Positions 6,759 to 15,789 of a stretch of DNA of 64,000 nt are shown in pieces. The stretch is taken from assembly GCA_902787025.1 (NCBI GenBank), contig CADAER010000002.1:42057-106056 (forward strand). The letters are read 5' to 3'. Both the position numbers and the translations under genes were made by a program. The notes under the pieces were generated by a model that did not search any database, was not told the DNA's origin, and worked only from the letters and a program-made list of their open reading frames with translations. Position 1 is the first letter of the stretch; every line of letters begins with the position of its first letter. This DNA comes from Oscillospiraceae bacterium (GTDB lineage Bacteria; Bacillota; Clostridia; Oscillospirales; Acutalibacteraceae).

Positions 6759-8594
6759 ATGATCAGCACCGATAATCTGTGTATGAGCTGCATGCGGGAA
6801 ATCGGCGACGCCCGCCAGTGTCCCTACTGCGGCTATCACGTTGATTCGGCTCAGATTCCGCCTTACCTGCCGGTCAGAACAGTTATCGCCAACCGCTACC
6901 TTGTGGGCAAGCTCCTCGAATACAACGGCGAGGGCGCCACATATATCGGCTGGGATATCAGCGAAAAAAAGGCTGTCAATATCCGTGAATTTTTCCCGGA
7001 TGCAATAGCGATAAGAACATCAACCGCCCTGACGCTCAAAGTGAAGTCGGGCAGCGAAGCCGTGTTTGCCGACTGCAACCAGAGCTTTCTCGAGCTGTGG
7101 ACCAAGCTTTCGCGCCTCAAAGGGCTTTCCGCTCTTATCAATGTCACCGATGTCGTCGAGGATTACGGCACATCCTACGCGGTTTACGACCATGTCGAGG
7201 GCGTAACCCTGCGCGAGTATCTGCTTTCAAGCAAAACGGGCTATGTCTCGTGGGAGAGAGCCCGCCAGCTGCTTATGCCGATTCTCTCAACGCTCGGCAC
7301 CCTTCACTCGGCGGGTATCATTCACCGCGGCATCTCGCCCTCCACCCTTATCATCGGCAGAGACGGCAAGGTGCGCATCACCGGATTCGGAATCTGGCAG
7401 TCCCGTTCGCAGAGAGGCGACCTTAACGCGCAGATTTTCCCCGGCTACGCGGCAATCGAGCAATACGGTTTCGAAGGCCAGCAGGGTCCCTGGACCGATA
7501 TTTACGCTTTCGGCGCAGTGCTTTACCGCACGCTTATCGGCTCGGATCCGATTGACGCCACGGAACGTGTGACCAACGACAAGCTTATGGTTCCGGGCAA
7601 ATTCGCCGAGCAGCTTCCCGCCTATGTTATAAATGGGCTTATCAACGCCCTTCAGATTTTACCCGAAGACAGAACGAGAACCGTCGAGCAGCTCCGCGCG
7701 GAGCTTTCGGCATCTCCCGTCGCGGCAGCGAGTGAGAGCGTTTACACCTCTCCCCGCAAGAGCCAGACCTCGCCCATCAACCTGCCCGTCATCAACACTC
7801 CTCCCGCGCGCGCGGAGGAAGACGACGATGACGACGAGGAAGAGGAAGACCTCGCCCGTCTCAGAGCGATTAAACGCAGCGAGCGCAAAACAATGCTCAA
7901 AACAACAGCGATTATTCTCGCCGTCGGCATTGTCGCGTTTGTTATTCTCATATTCACCGTCTTCCGTGACGATTTCGGCATAACGCTCGGCTCGGGCAGA
8001 GTTCCCGACACAACGGCGGCGGCGGGCGACGGCACCGCAACGGTTCCCGACTTCCTCGGCAAAAACTACTTCGATGTCACCTCGAACCCCGTATTCACCT
8101 CGCTTTACGATTTCGAATCGCAGTATGAATACAGCGACGAGTTTGAGAAGAACTATATTATCCGTCAGAGCATCTCGGCAGGCACTCCCGTAAACAGCGG
8201 CACGACGATTGTTCTCACCGTCAGCAAGGGCAAGGAGCAGGTTGAACTGCCCGCGGATATCATCGGCTCCACCTACGATTATGTTTACAAACGCCTGGTC
8301 AACCTCGGCTTTGAGGTTGAGCGCAAGGATGCCAAGAGCGACGGCTACTACCACGCTCCCGACGAAGTCGTTTCGGCAAGCCCCGCGCCCGGCAAGAGCT
8401 ACGACAAGGGTACGAAGATTGTCGTTATGGTTTACGCCGGCGAGGAAGAGCCCGAAACCGAAGAACCGACCTCAAGCTTCGATTACGACTACGATCCTCC
8501 TCTCGAAGACGCTCCTCCCATGGACGATCCGGGACTTGACTACAACCCCGATGAAAACGGCGGCGACGAAGGCAGCGAAGACGTGATTTATTAA
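6759..8594 (+). CDS. Membrane pseudokinase with N-terminal zinc ribbon and two PASTA domains
   Basis: 611 residues. A zinc ribbon (CMSC..CPYC) is at 8-24. A Hanks-type kinase fold follows at about 45-315. One TM helix spans 381-402, two PASTA-like domains cover about 428-560, and the C-terminus is acidic. The kinase fold is clear from GYAAIEQY and GPWTDIYAFG, but the catalytic parts are changed: the VAIK lysine position is Arg76, HRD is HRG (189-191), DFG is GFG (209-211) and the glycine loop is degraded. It is thus most likely catalytically dead and may work as a scaffold or sensor. PASTA domains in other kinases bind peptidoglycan fragments outside the cell. It leads a three-gene set with 8625-10067 and 10084-10605. 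The start is supported by AAGGAG. Confidence 0.85.
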   Translation: MISTDNLCMSCMREIGDARQCPYCGYHVDSAQIPPYLPVRTVIANRYLVGKLLEYNGEGATYIGWDISEKKAVNIREFFPDAIAIRTSTALTLKVKSGSEAVFADCNQSFLELWTKLSRLKGLSALINVTDVVEDYGTSYAVYDHVEGVTLREYLLSSKTGYVSWERARQLLMPILSTLGTLHSAGIIHRGISPSTLIIGRDGKVRITGFGIWQSRSQRGDLNAQIFPGYAAIEQYGFEGQQGPWTDIYAFGAVLYRTLIGSDPIDATERVTNDKLMVPGKFAEQLPAYVINGLINALQILPEDRTRTVEQLRAELSASPVAAASESVYTSPRKSQTSPINLPVINTPPARAEEDDDDDEEEEDLARLRAIKRSERKTMLKTTAIILAVGIVAFVILIFTVFRDDFGITLGSGRVPDTTAAAGDGTATVPDFLGKNYFDVTSNPVFTSLYDFESQYEYSDEFEKNYIIRQSISAGTPVNSGTTIVLTVSKGKEQVELPADIIGSTYDYVYKRLVNLGFEVERKDAKSDGYYHAPDEVVSASPAPGKSYDKGTKIVVMVYAGEEEPETEEPTSSFDYDYDPPLEDAPPMDDPGLDYNPDENGGDEGSEDVIY

Positions 8595-8624
8595 TCTGTC
8601 AAATTTTACCGACGGGTGATTGCT

Positions 8625-10067
8625 ATGGATATAATGGACCTCGCTTCAAAATTCATTATCGGCAAAACAAAACGCTACGGCGCGAAAGTGGCGAAAACCA
8701 CCTCTGCGCCTGAAATTCCCGACGCCTCTCCCGTTGAGATTGACGGTCCGCAATGGTCCGCGGGCTTCGCGAGAGCGGAGATTATGCCCGAGGAAATCGG
8801 CGAAAAGACCTATTATATCGCGGGTCACGGCTCAGGTCATGTCATGGAGGGCGTGATTTCGCCCGTCTATATCCATGCCGTATGGCTTGACTGCGGCACG
8901 GATGAAGGCATCCTCTGGCTGAGCGCGGATATCGTCGGTATGACCCGCATCGAGGTCAACAAAATCCGCTCGATGATTCTCTCGTCCCCCGTAATCAAAG
9001 GCTGCCGCCACATAAATTTCAGCTGCACGCACAGCCATTCGGGCATTGACACCTTAGGCTACTGGGGCAAGCCCAATCTCGTGAGCATCCCCTCCGACGG
9101 CAAGGATAAAAACTATATGGATATGCTTATGAACAAGGCTGTCGAGGTCAGCGAAGAGGCATATCGCGGCAGAAAACCCGGCAGACTTTATTCGGGCAGA
9201 GTGCTTGTCCCCGGCGGACTTCTCGCGAAAAGAGATTTTGTTGACAAGCACGAGTATTTATCAAAAATCCGCTTTTCGCCCGATGACGGCGGAAATGAAA
9301 TATGGATACTTAACTTCGGCGGCCATCCCAATTCGCTCGGCGGCGGCAACCGTATGCTGAGCGGCGAATACCCCTACTTTATGCGCGAACAGATAAAATC
9401 CGAATGCGGCGCCGATGTGCTTTTCGGCGTGGGCGCGGTAGGCGGAATGGACGCTGCCGAAAACGATAAGGACGACAACCTGAACTGCGTGAAAATGCAG
9501 GGCAGAATGCTGTGCGAATACTCGCAGAAGGTCGAGGATGAAACGCAGCTCGAGCCGAAAATCAGGCTCATAAACCAGCCCTTCTATATGCCCGTTGACA
9601 ACAATGTCCTCACCCTCCTCGCCACAAGGGGAGTCATGAGCTTCAAAGCCTATCCCGCTTCCCCCGATGAAAGCGAACTCGGAATAAAGATGGAAACGGA
9701 AATGACCTATCTCACCCTGGGCAGTCAGAAAATTCTCTGCCTGCCGGGCGAAAACTTCGTTTCCACCGTCTACGGAGCGTATAACACGGCAGAGACCTCG
9801 GCGACAGGCAAAGGTCCCGAAATAAATCCCGAACCCCTCGCCGTAACCGCGGGCGACGACTCGATGATAACCTTCGGTGTCACAAACGATATGACGGGTT
9901 ATGTCGTGCCCCCGAACGATTTCATACTCAACCCCACCCAGCCCTATCTCAACGGTTACCGCGACAGGTTTGACAAAAACCACTACCACGAAACCAACTC
10001 GATGGGTCCGAAAAGCCAGAAGGTCATTGCGGACACATTCTCAAAAGTTTTAAAGAATTTCAGTTAA
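8625..10067 (+). CDS. Ceramidase-like hydrolase (neutral/alkaline non-lysosomal ceramidase family), no signal peptide
   Basis: About 480 residues. The motifs AGHGSGHVMEGV, CTHSHSGIDTLG and LNFGGHPNSLGGGN resemble the N-terminal zinc hydrolase domain of neutral ceramidases, where His residues bind zinc. No secretion signal is visible, so it is probably cytoplasmic. The ATG at 8625 has GGGTG 6 bases upstream; a GTG at 8616 in the same frame is less likely. It follows the pseudokinase by 30 bases. A secreted relative sits at 11530-13368. The family link is by motif; the substrate could be an amide or lipid other than ceramide. Confidence 0.7.
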   Translation: MDIMDLASKFIIGKTKRYGAKVAKTTSAPEIPDASPVEIDGPQWSAGFARAEIMPEEIGEKTYYIAGHGSGHVMEGVISPVYIHAVWLDCGTDEGILWLSADIVGMTRIEVNKIRSMILSSPVIKGCRHINFSCTHSHSGIDTLGYWGKPNLVSIPSDGKDKNYMDMLMNKAVEVSEEAYRGRKPGRLYSGRVLVPGGLLAKRDFVDKHEYLSKIRFSPDDGGNEIWILNFGGHPNSLGGGNRMLSGEYPYFMREQIKSECGADVLFGVGAVGGMDAAENDKDDNLNCVKMQGRMLCEYSQKVEDETQLEPKIRLINQPFYMPVDNNVLTLLATRGVMSFKAYPASPDESELGIKMETEMTYLTLGSQKILCLPGENFVSTVYGAYNTAETSATGKGPEINPEPLAVTAGDDSMITFGVTNDMTGYVVPPNDFILNPTQPYLNGYRDRFDKNHYHETNSMGPKSQKVIADTFSKVLKNFS

Positions 10068-10083
10068 GAACGGAGGCGCTGTT

Positions 10084-10605
10084 ATGGATTTAGGCAAACT
10101 TATCGTATTCGTATTTGTCGCGGGCGTCATTATAGCGGCGCTTGTCATCTATCTCAGAAACCACCCCGGCGTGTTCAAGCGCCCCGAAATCAAGGAGGAC
10201 AAAGGCGGCAGTCCGCTCATGATGTCCACAAAAGAAGCAATGTTCTTAAACGAAACAAAGGCTCAGATGAGCGGCGCGCCCGCCCCGGGCTCAATGCAGG
10301 AGCGCAGTCAGCAGCTCACCAACGGAGTGCGTACCGTAAAGTGTCCGGAATGCGGGCAGTCGGTTGAAGTAAACGATGAAAAAATCTGCACAGCCTGCGG
10401 AGCCTCCGTAGCCGAGCAGATAGCCGAACTCGTCAAGAGCGAGCAGGCGCTCAAAATTATGATGATGCAGATGGACGCCCAACGCGCCATAAAGGAAGAG
10501 CGCAAGGGAACGGCGGACGACATCACAAACACCCTAAAAAAAACCGCTCTCAACCTTATGCTCCCGGGCGCAGGCAGCCTCGTCGGCAGAAAAAAGAGAA
10601 AATAA
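10084..10605 (+). CDS. Small membrane protein with zinc ribbon
   Basis: 173 residues. One N-terminal TM helix spans residues 5-24. A linker follows, then a zinc ribbon (CPECGQ...CTACGA) at about 85-105, a Lys/Met-rich helical part and a basic C-terminus ending RKKRK. The gene starts 16 bases after the ceramidase-like gene, with GGAGG upstream, and closes the operon before a terminator. The pseudokinase also has a zinc ribbon of the CxxC-CxxC kind. Function unknown; operon membership suggests a role with the two upstream proteins. Confidence 0.75.
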   Translation: MDLGKLIVFVFVAGVIIAALVIYLRNHPGVFKRPEIKEDKGGSPLMMSTKEAMFLNETKAQMSGAPAPGSMQERSQQLTNGVRTVKCPECGQSVEVNDEKICTACGASVAEQIAELVKSEQALKIMMMQMDAQRAIKEERKGTADDITNTLKKTALNLMLPGAGSLVGRKKRK

Positions 10606-10630
10606 TAATGTAATAATAAAAAGCAAAGAT

Positions 10631-10662
10631 AAAAAGCACCCTCGCGGGTGCTTTTTGTTTTT
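10631..10662. terminator. Bidirectional terminator
   Basis: AAAAAGCACCC-tcgc-GGGTGCTTTTT hairpin between convergent genes. It touches the stop codon of the minus-strand hydrolase at 10661. Confidence 0.9.
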
Positions 10663-11482
10663 ATACTCCGAGAACCTTCGCCGTCTCCTGCGCGAATTTT
10701 TCGGGATTTTCGCTGACAAACATATGCGTGCTGTCGGGGAAACAAACCGCGTTATACGGAACATTCACGTTTTCCTTATACCAGTCCGCGAGCGCGGGTG
10801 AGAACAGCGAACCTGGCTCCGCGTAGAAATAGGTCAGGGGAACCGTAATCTGCTTCACGGCATCGCGGTTGTCCTGCTGCTGCATTGACGCCGCGAGACT
10901 TTTCAGCACAGCCTCGTCACAGCCCGAAAGCGTCTTCTTCAAAGGCTTTCTCAGAAGGAAGCCCGGCACTTTTTTGAGTCTCGGAATCGCACCTATGCAG
11001 AATTTTTTATACTGAGCGTAAAACTTCTTTTTCGCTTCCCGCTGAGCGTCTTCCTGCGTGAATTTTCCCTGATAAAGTCCGAGCTTCCATTCGTCGTCGT
11101 TTATCTGTTTCGGCGTCATATCGCAGAGAATAATCCGTTTGAGAGCGCCGCACCCGAAGAGCCTGACATAATTGAGCACAACGCCCGCCCCCATGGACCA
11201 GCCGAGCAGAGTTATATCCGAGAGAGAGAGCCCCTCAATAAGCTCGTTGAGGTCCCGCGCGAGAGTTTCCATGTCGGGATTCCCGCTGTTAGCGTTCTTG
11301 CTTCCCTTGTGGCCGCGGTGGTCATAGATAATGCATCTTGCCTTGTCCTGTAACAGTTCAACAGGCTTTTCGTAGGTTTCGTGCGAGCTTGTCCAGCCGT
11401 GCAGCATAACAATTGTTTCGGGTCCCTTCCCTTTGTCTTCATAATAAAGCTTTTCGCCGTTGCTTAATGTGAAATAACTCAT
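10661..11482 (-). CDS. Alpha/beta hydrolase
   Basis: 273 residues. Standard alpha/beta-hydrolase features: oxyanion-hole motif LHGWTSS near residue 28, nucleophile elbow GWSMGAG (Ser near residue 96) and a C-terminal STHMF histidine. The acid residue is probably the Glu in YAEPGS or a nearby Asp. No signal peptide is seen, so it is likely cytoplasmic. It ends in a bidirectional terminator and lies 48 bases downstream of the secreted ceramidase-like gene, in the same direction. Substrate not determined; esterase, lactonase and haloperoxidase-like activities all use this fold. Confidence 0.85.
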   Translation of the reverse strand: MSYFTLSNGEKLYYEDKGKGPETIVMLHGWTSSHETYEKPVELLQDKARCIIYDHRGHKGSKNANSGNPDMETLARDLNELIEGLSLSDITLLGWSMGAGVVLNYVRLFGCGALKRIILCDMTPKQINDDEWKLGLYQGKFTQEDAQREAKKKFYAQYKKFCIGAIPRLKKVPGFLLRKPLKKTLSGCDEAVLKSLAASMQQQDNRDAVKQITVPLTYFYAEPGSLFSPALADWYKENVNVPYNAVCFPDSTHMFVSENPEKFAQETAKVLGV

Positions 11483-11529
11483 TTCAATTCTCCTTTTTCA
11501 ACCCGTTTTGCCGTATCGGCAATTGTATT

Positions 11530-13368
11530 TTACCCTTTCGCCTCAACCTCAAGAAGCGCGCCGAAGCCTTTCACTATATCGGAGGCGCAGTGGTCCGAAA
11601 CCGTCATAAGCATCGAGTTCGAAACCTCGTTTCCGCCGCTGCCGTTGTAGATAAGAAGCGGAGTGAGTATGCCCTGCGTCGTTATCGTGTCGGGCAGATT
11701 ATACCCTATCGCGTCATTGGTAAGACCCATTACAAGCACCTGCTTGTCTTCATCGCCCGAAGCCTCTTTGACCATATCCTCAAGCGTTCTGTATTCCCAG
11801 TCCTTGCCGCTCCAGGACTGCGCTCCCGTCCATTTCGTGCTTCCGTCATAGTCCTCCCTCGTGCCGTAAACGCAGGCGGGCGCAAGCTCGCCGGGAACGG
11901 TAATGAAAGCGACGTCTTCGCCGAGTTCAATATATCCGAGCTCGACCATAATGCCGTAACCGCTCTGAGCCGTTGACGAACGCACAGCGTTGAAACCGAG
12001 AACGCCCGTCGCCGCTCCGACCTCCATAAGGCCGAAATCGCAGTCGAGAAGAATCTCCGTCGTTTTAATGTTCACAACGGGAGCGACCTCTTTTCTGCCG
12101 TCCGCCGCGTCAATCACAAAATGCGCGAGGGCGTAACCCTTTTTATACATATCGCCGAAGCCGGGTTCGCAGTTTTCATACATCTCATCAGCGACCTCTT
12201 CGCCGTATCTCTCAACCCACTCGTCTTTCGTAAGAGCCTTCGAGGCCGCCCACGCTTCCGCTTCCTCGCCGATTTCCGCGTCAGCCGTTGACACGCCCGC
12301 CTGAGTGCCCTGAATGAACATAAAGTCATAGCCCGCGTCCTTCATCGCCAGCTTCATATAATACGGATAATCGCAGTCCGTCATATGTGTGCTCTGCGCG
12401 TTCGCCGAAACGGGATGAGCGCCGATATTCGAAACAATCGTCTTTTTGCCGCTTTCCGACTCAAAGATAAACGATGAGAATCTGTTCTGCGTTTTCGCTC
12501 CGCTGTTGAACTTGTCCCTGACTCCGTTTGCCTCTTCCGTGTTGAAGAACGAAAGACTGCCGTCCTCCATACCCTCGAACGCACGAAGCGCCGCGTCGGA
12601 TGCCTTTTCAACAAGAGTCTCGTGCATATCCTCTTCAAGCGTGAGAATATAGCTGCCGGGAATAAAGCGCTTTATGAGATTCGCGATAAGCACGCCGATT
12701 ATCCTCTTCCAATACATTCCCTGAATGTCAAGTCCCGCGTGGCAGTGCGTGGCGCTGACCGTGCAGGAAAGAATGTCGTCGTGCGTGATGCCGTATTTCT
12801 TCAGCTTTTCCTCAACGCCTTTTCTGATGTCGCGGCAGGTCACGCTCGTTATTCCGACACCGTCAACGCTTATCATAATGATAATGTCGTTCTTTCCGTT
12901 TTTGTTCGTGTCGCAGTTGTTCGTAAGAACAAGAACATTGACATTCTGTCCCGAGTAAATCTTGTCAATTTCCGCCTGATAACCGCCTCCGCAGTGCATC
13001 TTGTCAAGGCAGTATCCCTCCGGGTCGGGGTTTCCCTGCGCGTCGCGGCGCCATTTTTCGGGAATAACGCTGTTGTCCGCGAATCCCGCTTTCCAGCCCG
13101 ATCCGCTGACCTTTCCGTCGGTTCCGCGGTAGAAAAATTCGCCTTCGCCTACCTTGTAATCCTTCGCGTCCGGAATTCCGAAACGGATGTTTATCGCCGT
13201 AAGAACAGCGAACAGACCGTCCTGAACAACGCCGAAAATATTATCTGCTGCGTGCTCAAAGAATCCGTAGCCCTCCTTGCCCGCGTCCGCCGCGAAAGCG
13301 CTTACGGATGAAACCGTAATCATCGCGACCGAAAGGACAATAGCCGTTGCTTTTTTCAGTAATTTCAT
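11530..13368 (-). CDS. Secreted ceramidase-like hydrolase
   Basis: 612 residues with a signal peptide (MKLLKKATAIVLSVAM through SAFAA). The motif SATHCHAGLDIQGMYW and the later GAHPVSANA and VPGELAP match positions in the intracellular relative at 8625-10067 (CTHSHSGIDTLGYW, GGHPNSLG, LPGENF). The two are distant paralogues with the fold of the neutral ceramidase N-terminal domain. It should act outside the cell on lipid-linked or other amides. It has an insertion near residues 250-300 absent from the shorter paralogue. No LPXTG or other anchor is seen. Substrate is inference. Confidence 0.72.
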   Translation of the reverse strand: MKLLKKATAIVLSVAMITVSSVSAFAADAGKEGYGFFEHAADNIFGVVQDGLFAVLTAINIRFGIPDAKDYKVGEGEFFYRGTDGKVSGSGWKAGFADNSVIPEKWRRDAQGNPDPEGYCLDKMHCGGGYQAEIDKIYSGQNVNVLVLTNNCDTNKNGKNDIIIMISVDGVGITSVTCRDIRKGVEEKLKKYGITHDDILSCTVSATHCHAGLDIQGMYWKRIIGVLIANLIKRFIPGSYILTLEEDMHETLVEKASDAALRAFEGMEDGSLSFFNTEEANGVRDKFNSGAKTQNRFSSFIFESESGKKTIVSNIGAHPVSANAQSTHMTDCDYPYYMKLAMKDAGYDFMFIQGTQAGVSTADAEIGEEAEAWAASKALTKDEWVERYGEEVADEMYENCEPGFGDMYKKGYALAHFVIDAADGRKEVAPVVNIKTTEILLDCDFGLMEVGAATGVLGFNAVRSSTAQSGYGIMVELGYIELGEDVAFITVPGELAPACVYGTREDYDGSTKWTGAQSWSGKDWEYRTLEDMVKEASGDEDKQVLVMGLTNDAIGYNLPDTITTQGILTPLLIYNGSGGNEVSNSMLMTVSDHCASDIVKGFGALLEVEAKG

Positions 13369-13401
13369 TTCTTTAACCTCCCGGAGTTTTATCTGTCGGT
13401 A

Positions 13402-13803
13402 TTATACCTCAAACGCTTCCTTCTGCTCAAATAAACCGCGGATTTCCGCTCTGCCGTTTTCAAGATAAAAAAGCTGCATCGTCCAGCCGTTTTTATCATA
13501 CATTTCCATAACCTGCGGCATTGCCTCCCTTGTTTTTTCAAGCAGCGCCTCGTCAAAAACCTCTTTCACCGTGCCGTCATAGCGAAGAAACTCGCCGTCA
13601 GCCATCGCGAGAATTTCAATTTTCGGGTTCTGCTTCAACTGCTTATATACATTTTTAAATGTTCCGCAGCCGAAATACAGTCTGTCATCAACAAGAAGAT
13701 GAAAGCCGAACGGTCTGCCCTTCGGCTGATTACCGTCTGTCGTCAGAAAATAAAACACCTCTGCCTTGTCCAGGAATTCACTTACCTTTGCCGCGTTACT
13801 CAT
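13402..13803 (-). CDS. Pyridoxamine 5'-phosphate oxidase-like flavin protein
   Basis: 133 residues with the split-barrel pattern of small FMN-binding proteins: FLTTDGNQPKGRPFGFH near the start, LYFGCGTFKNVYKQLKQNPKIEIL in the middle, and a C-terminal LENGRAEIRGLF strand. Small members of this family bind FMN, F420 or haem, and most are not true PdxH. It is located between a GNAT gene and the secreted ceramidase-like gene on the same strand. Function not determined. Confidence 0.82.
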   Translation of the reverse strand: MSNAAKVSEFLDKAEVFYFLTTDGNQPKGRPFGFHLLVDDRLYFGCGTFKNVYKQLKQNPKIEILAMADGEFLRYDGTVKEVFDEALLEKTREAMPQVMEMYDKNGWTMQLFYLENGRAEIRGLFEQKEAFEV

Positions 13804-13874
13804 ATTACTGCCTCCTTGAATTATGATTTGTATTATTCTTTCAGCAAAAAACTTTCCGGCAAACCGGAATTTAT

Positions 13875-14321
13875 CTATTTATGCAGAACGCAGTTATATC
13901 GAACCGCTGACCCGTCGGGGTATTCAATGACGATTCTCTCATCTGAAAAGCCGCATTTTCGGTAGAAGCCGATCGAATCATCATCTGTTTGAGCTTTGAT
14001 GCTTTCCAGATTCTCCGATTCCATTACTCGTTGGATCAGTTGTTTTCCAATTCCCTTACGGCGGGCATTATCAGATACAGCTATTCCGACAATCTCCGCA
14101 GCAGCTTCTGACAGTTTCAAAACCATCATTCCTGTTTTCTTGTCTCGATGTTCACATACAAACACTTTTACCGATGAATCGGTCAAACAGTCTTCCATCT
14201 GTGCTTTATAGTCCTCGTATGTCGGTTGAAACATACAGGAAGCATAGATCGAGAACGCTTCTTCTGACAGCAGCCAATCTGCATCCTCGCATAACATCCT
14301 CACAAACGCCGATTTATCCAC
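13875..14321 (-). CDS. GNAT family N-acetyltransferase, probably short at the N-terminus
   Basis: 148 residues from a GTG start. The acetyl-CoA loop is seen in VSDNARRKGIGKQLI and the C-terminal GFYRKCGF motif is present. Upstream in the same frame the sequence continues to read like GNAT (IGVCRDVDKSAFVRML) for 14 codons back to a TAA, but that stretch holds no ATG, GTG or TTG. The first beta strand may therefore be lost, or an unusual start may be used. Codon use is more AT-rich than in the neighbours, hinting at a recent arrival. The gap to the hexapeptide acetyltransferase is 28 bases. Substrate unknown. Confidence 0.72.
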   Translation of the reverse strand: MDKSAFVRMLCEDADWLLSEEAFSIYASCMFQPTYEDYKAQMEDCLTDSSVKVFVCEHRDKKTGMMVLKLSEAAAEIVGIAVSDNARRKGIGKQLIQRVMESENLESIKAQTDDDSIGFYRKCGFSDERIVIEYPDGSAVRYNCVLHK

Positions 14322-14349
14322 ATCTCGACAAACTCCGATTTGTCTTTCC

Positions 14350-14976
14350 CTATGACTCGGAAATTATGTTATTCCACGCCTCTGAATCAAACTCAAGATT
14401 TTTATAATAGTATTTTTTATCTTCGTCAGTTATTTCTTTAATTATTCTGCACGGATTTCCTGCGGCAACAACTCCGTCAGGAACATCCTTTGTCACAACC
14501 GCTCCGGCTCCGATAACCGTATTGCTTCCTATATTGACACCGGGCAGTATAATCGCTCCCGCTCCGATCCAGACATTATTGCCGATTGTTACGGGAATTC
14601 CGTATTCATATTTGGAATTACGGCTGTCGGGATGAATCGGATGACCGGCGGTAATAATCTGAACATTCGGTCCCAGCATAACATTGTCGCCTATCGTTAC
14701 GGGAGCGACATCAATTATTGTGCAATAGGAATTTGCGTAAAACCTTTTGCCGACCGTTATATGTTTGCCGTAATCACAGCGGAACGGAGTGTCAATAAAT
14801 GTATCCTTGCCGTATTTGAGCCCCATCAGTTTCAGAAGCAGATACGCCTTCGGGGCATTAAAAGGAATCATTCTGTTGTAGCTTTTCTGTAAAATGCGGG
14901 ACTTAAACTGCTCGGCCAATACGGACGCGTCCGTGATATACGCCATCCCTTTGTCGCGGCGCTCTCTGTTTGTCAT
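14350..14976 (-). CDS. Sugar O-acetyltransferase (hexapeptide repeat, maltose/galactoside type)
   Basis: 208 residues. The left-handed beta-helix repeats ([51 protein letters not shown]) and the acceptor-binding ITAGHPIHP with catalytic His are those of the Maa/LacA/NodL family. It would acetylate a sugar hydroxyl using acetyl-CoA. An AAGGAG site lies 9-10 bases before the ATG. Like the adjacent GNAT gene its composition is more AT-rich than that of surrounding genes. Substrate not specified. Confidence 0.88.
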   Translation of the reverse strand: MTNRERRDKGMAYITDASVLAEQFKSRILQKSYNRMIPFNAPKAYLLLKLMGLKYGKDTFIDTPFRCDYGKHITVGKRFYANSYCTIIDVAPVTIGDNVMLGPNVQIITAGHPIHPDSRNSKYEYGIPVTIGNNVWIGAGAIILPGVNIGSNTVIGAGAVVTKDVPDGVVAAGNPCRIIKEITDEDKKYYYKNLEFDSEAWNNIISES

Positions 14977-15010
14977 AAAGCAATACTCCTTTTAAACTCC
15001 CGATTTATCC

Positions 15011-15343
15011 TTACCTCATCTCAACAAGAACAGCCTCTTCCGGCTGAAAATAATCATCCGTGCTGCTGCTTATCCCCGCGGCCATATACGCCCGCTCAAA
15101 AGTTATCTCCTCAATGTTGCTTAAATAAACAAATGTCGTGTCCGCCGCGGCGTTCGGCATCCTTCCGCTTATTTCAAGACGGTATTTATATGTGTAACCG
15201 TCGCACATCCAGGTCCCGTCCGTCATTTCGTAATATGTCTTCATACCGCCTCTGACGGTGTTTTTCACGCCGCCGCTCTTTCCGCACGCCGATATTGATA
15301 TTATCATCATCAGACACAGCAGTATTGCCGCTGTCCTTTTCAT
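15011..15343 (-). CDS. Small lipoprotein of unknown function
   Basis: 110 residues. An N-terminal lipoprotein signal ends in the lipobox ISAC (Cys at 20). The mature part is about 90 residues with no family I recognise, containing several short beta-like stretches. It lies between an acetyltransferase gene and a PAS-domain gene on the same strand. Confidence 0.7.
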   Translation of the reverse strand: MKRTAAILLCLMMIISISACGKSGGVKNTVRGGMKTYYEMTDGTWMCDGYTYKYRLEISGRMPNAAADTTFVYLSNIEEITFERAYMAAGISSSTDDYFQPEEAVLVEMR

Positions 15344-15366
15344 ATTTTCACCCCTTAAAGCAGGTT

Positions 15367-15744
15367 TTACACCAGTTCATACATCTTCGCGGTCTCGCGG
15401 TTGCGGTATTCGTGCTTTTCGTAATACCCGATAAGCTCTCCCCCGTCATCGCGGAGCGCGACCATATAAACATCCTTATTTTCTTTTTCGTTGTAGGATG
15501 TGTAAACCATATTGTTTTCCTTCGATTTCTTGAACAGTTCAAGCACTTTCACAATCATCTCACGGGATTTCTCATTGTGGCAGTCAAGCAGGTTTTTCCC
15601 CTTCAGTTCCTTTCCGCCCCGTTTACGGTATCTTTCCTCCGCCGCGGGATTCATATATATTATCGTGTGTTCGAGGTCGCAGATAACCACCGCCGCCCTG
15701 TCCGCCTCAAGAACACTTCTGTAAATCCTGCAAAGATTATCCAT
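15367..15744 (-). CDS. Single PAS-domain protein
   Basis: 125 residues that are essentially one PAS domain: VVICDLEHTIIYMNPAAEE at the start, LLDCHNEKS in the middle and a final strand ELIGYYEKHEYRN. The DCHxxKS phrase resembles the PAS domain at the end of DUF438/hemerythrin-like proteins. There is no output domain, so it would act through a partner or as a ligand binder. Neighbours do not point to a pathway. Confidence 0.78.
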   Translation of the reverse strand: MDNLCRIYRSVLEADRAAVVICDLEHTIIYMNPAAEERYRKRGGKELKGKNLLDCHNEKSREMIVKVLELFKKSKENNMVYTSYNEKENKDVYMVALRDDGGELIGYYEKHEYRNRETAKMYELV

Positions 15745-15789
15745 TTCTTCCTCCGTAATTCCGTTTACTTCTCCGCGGATTACCCCGCC

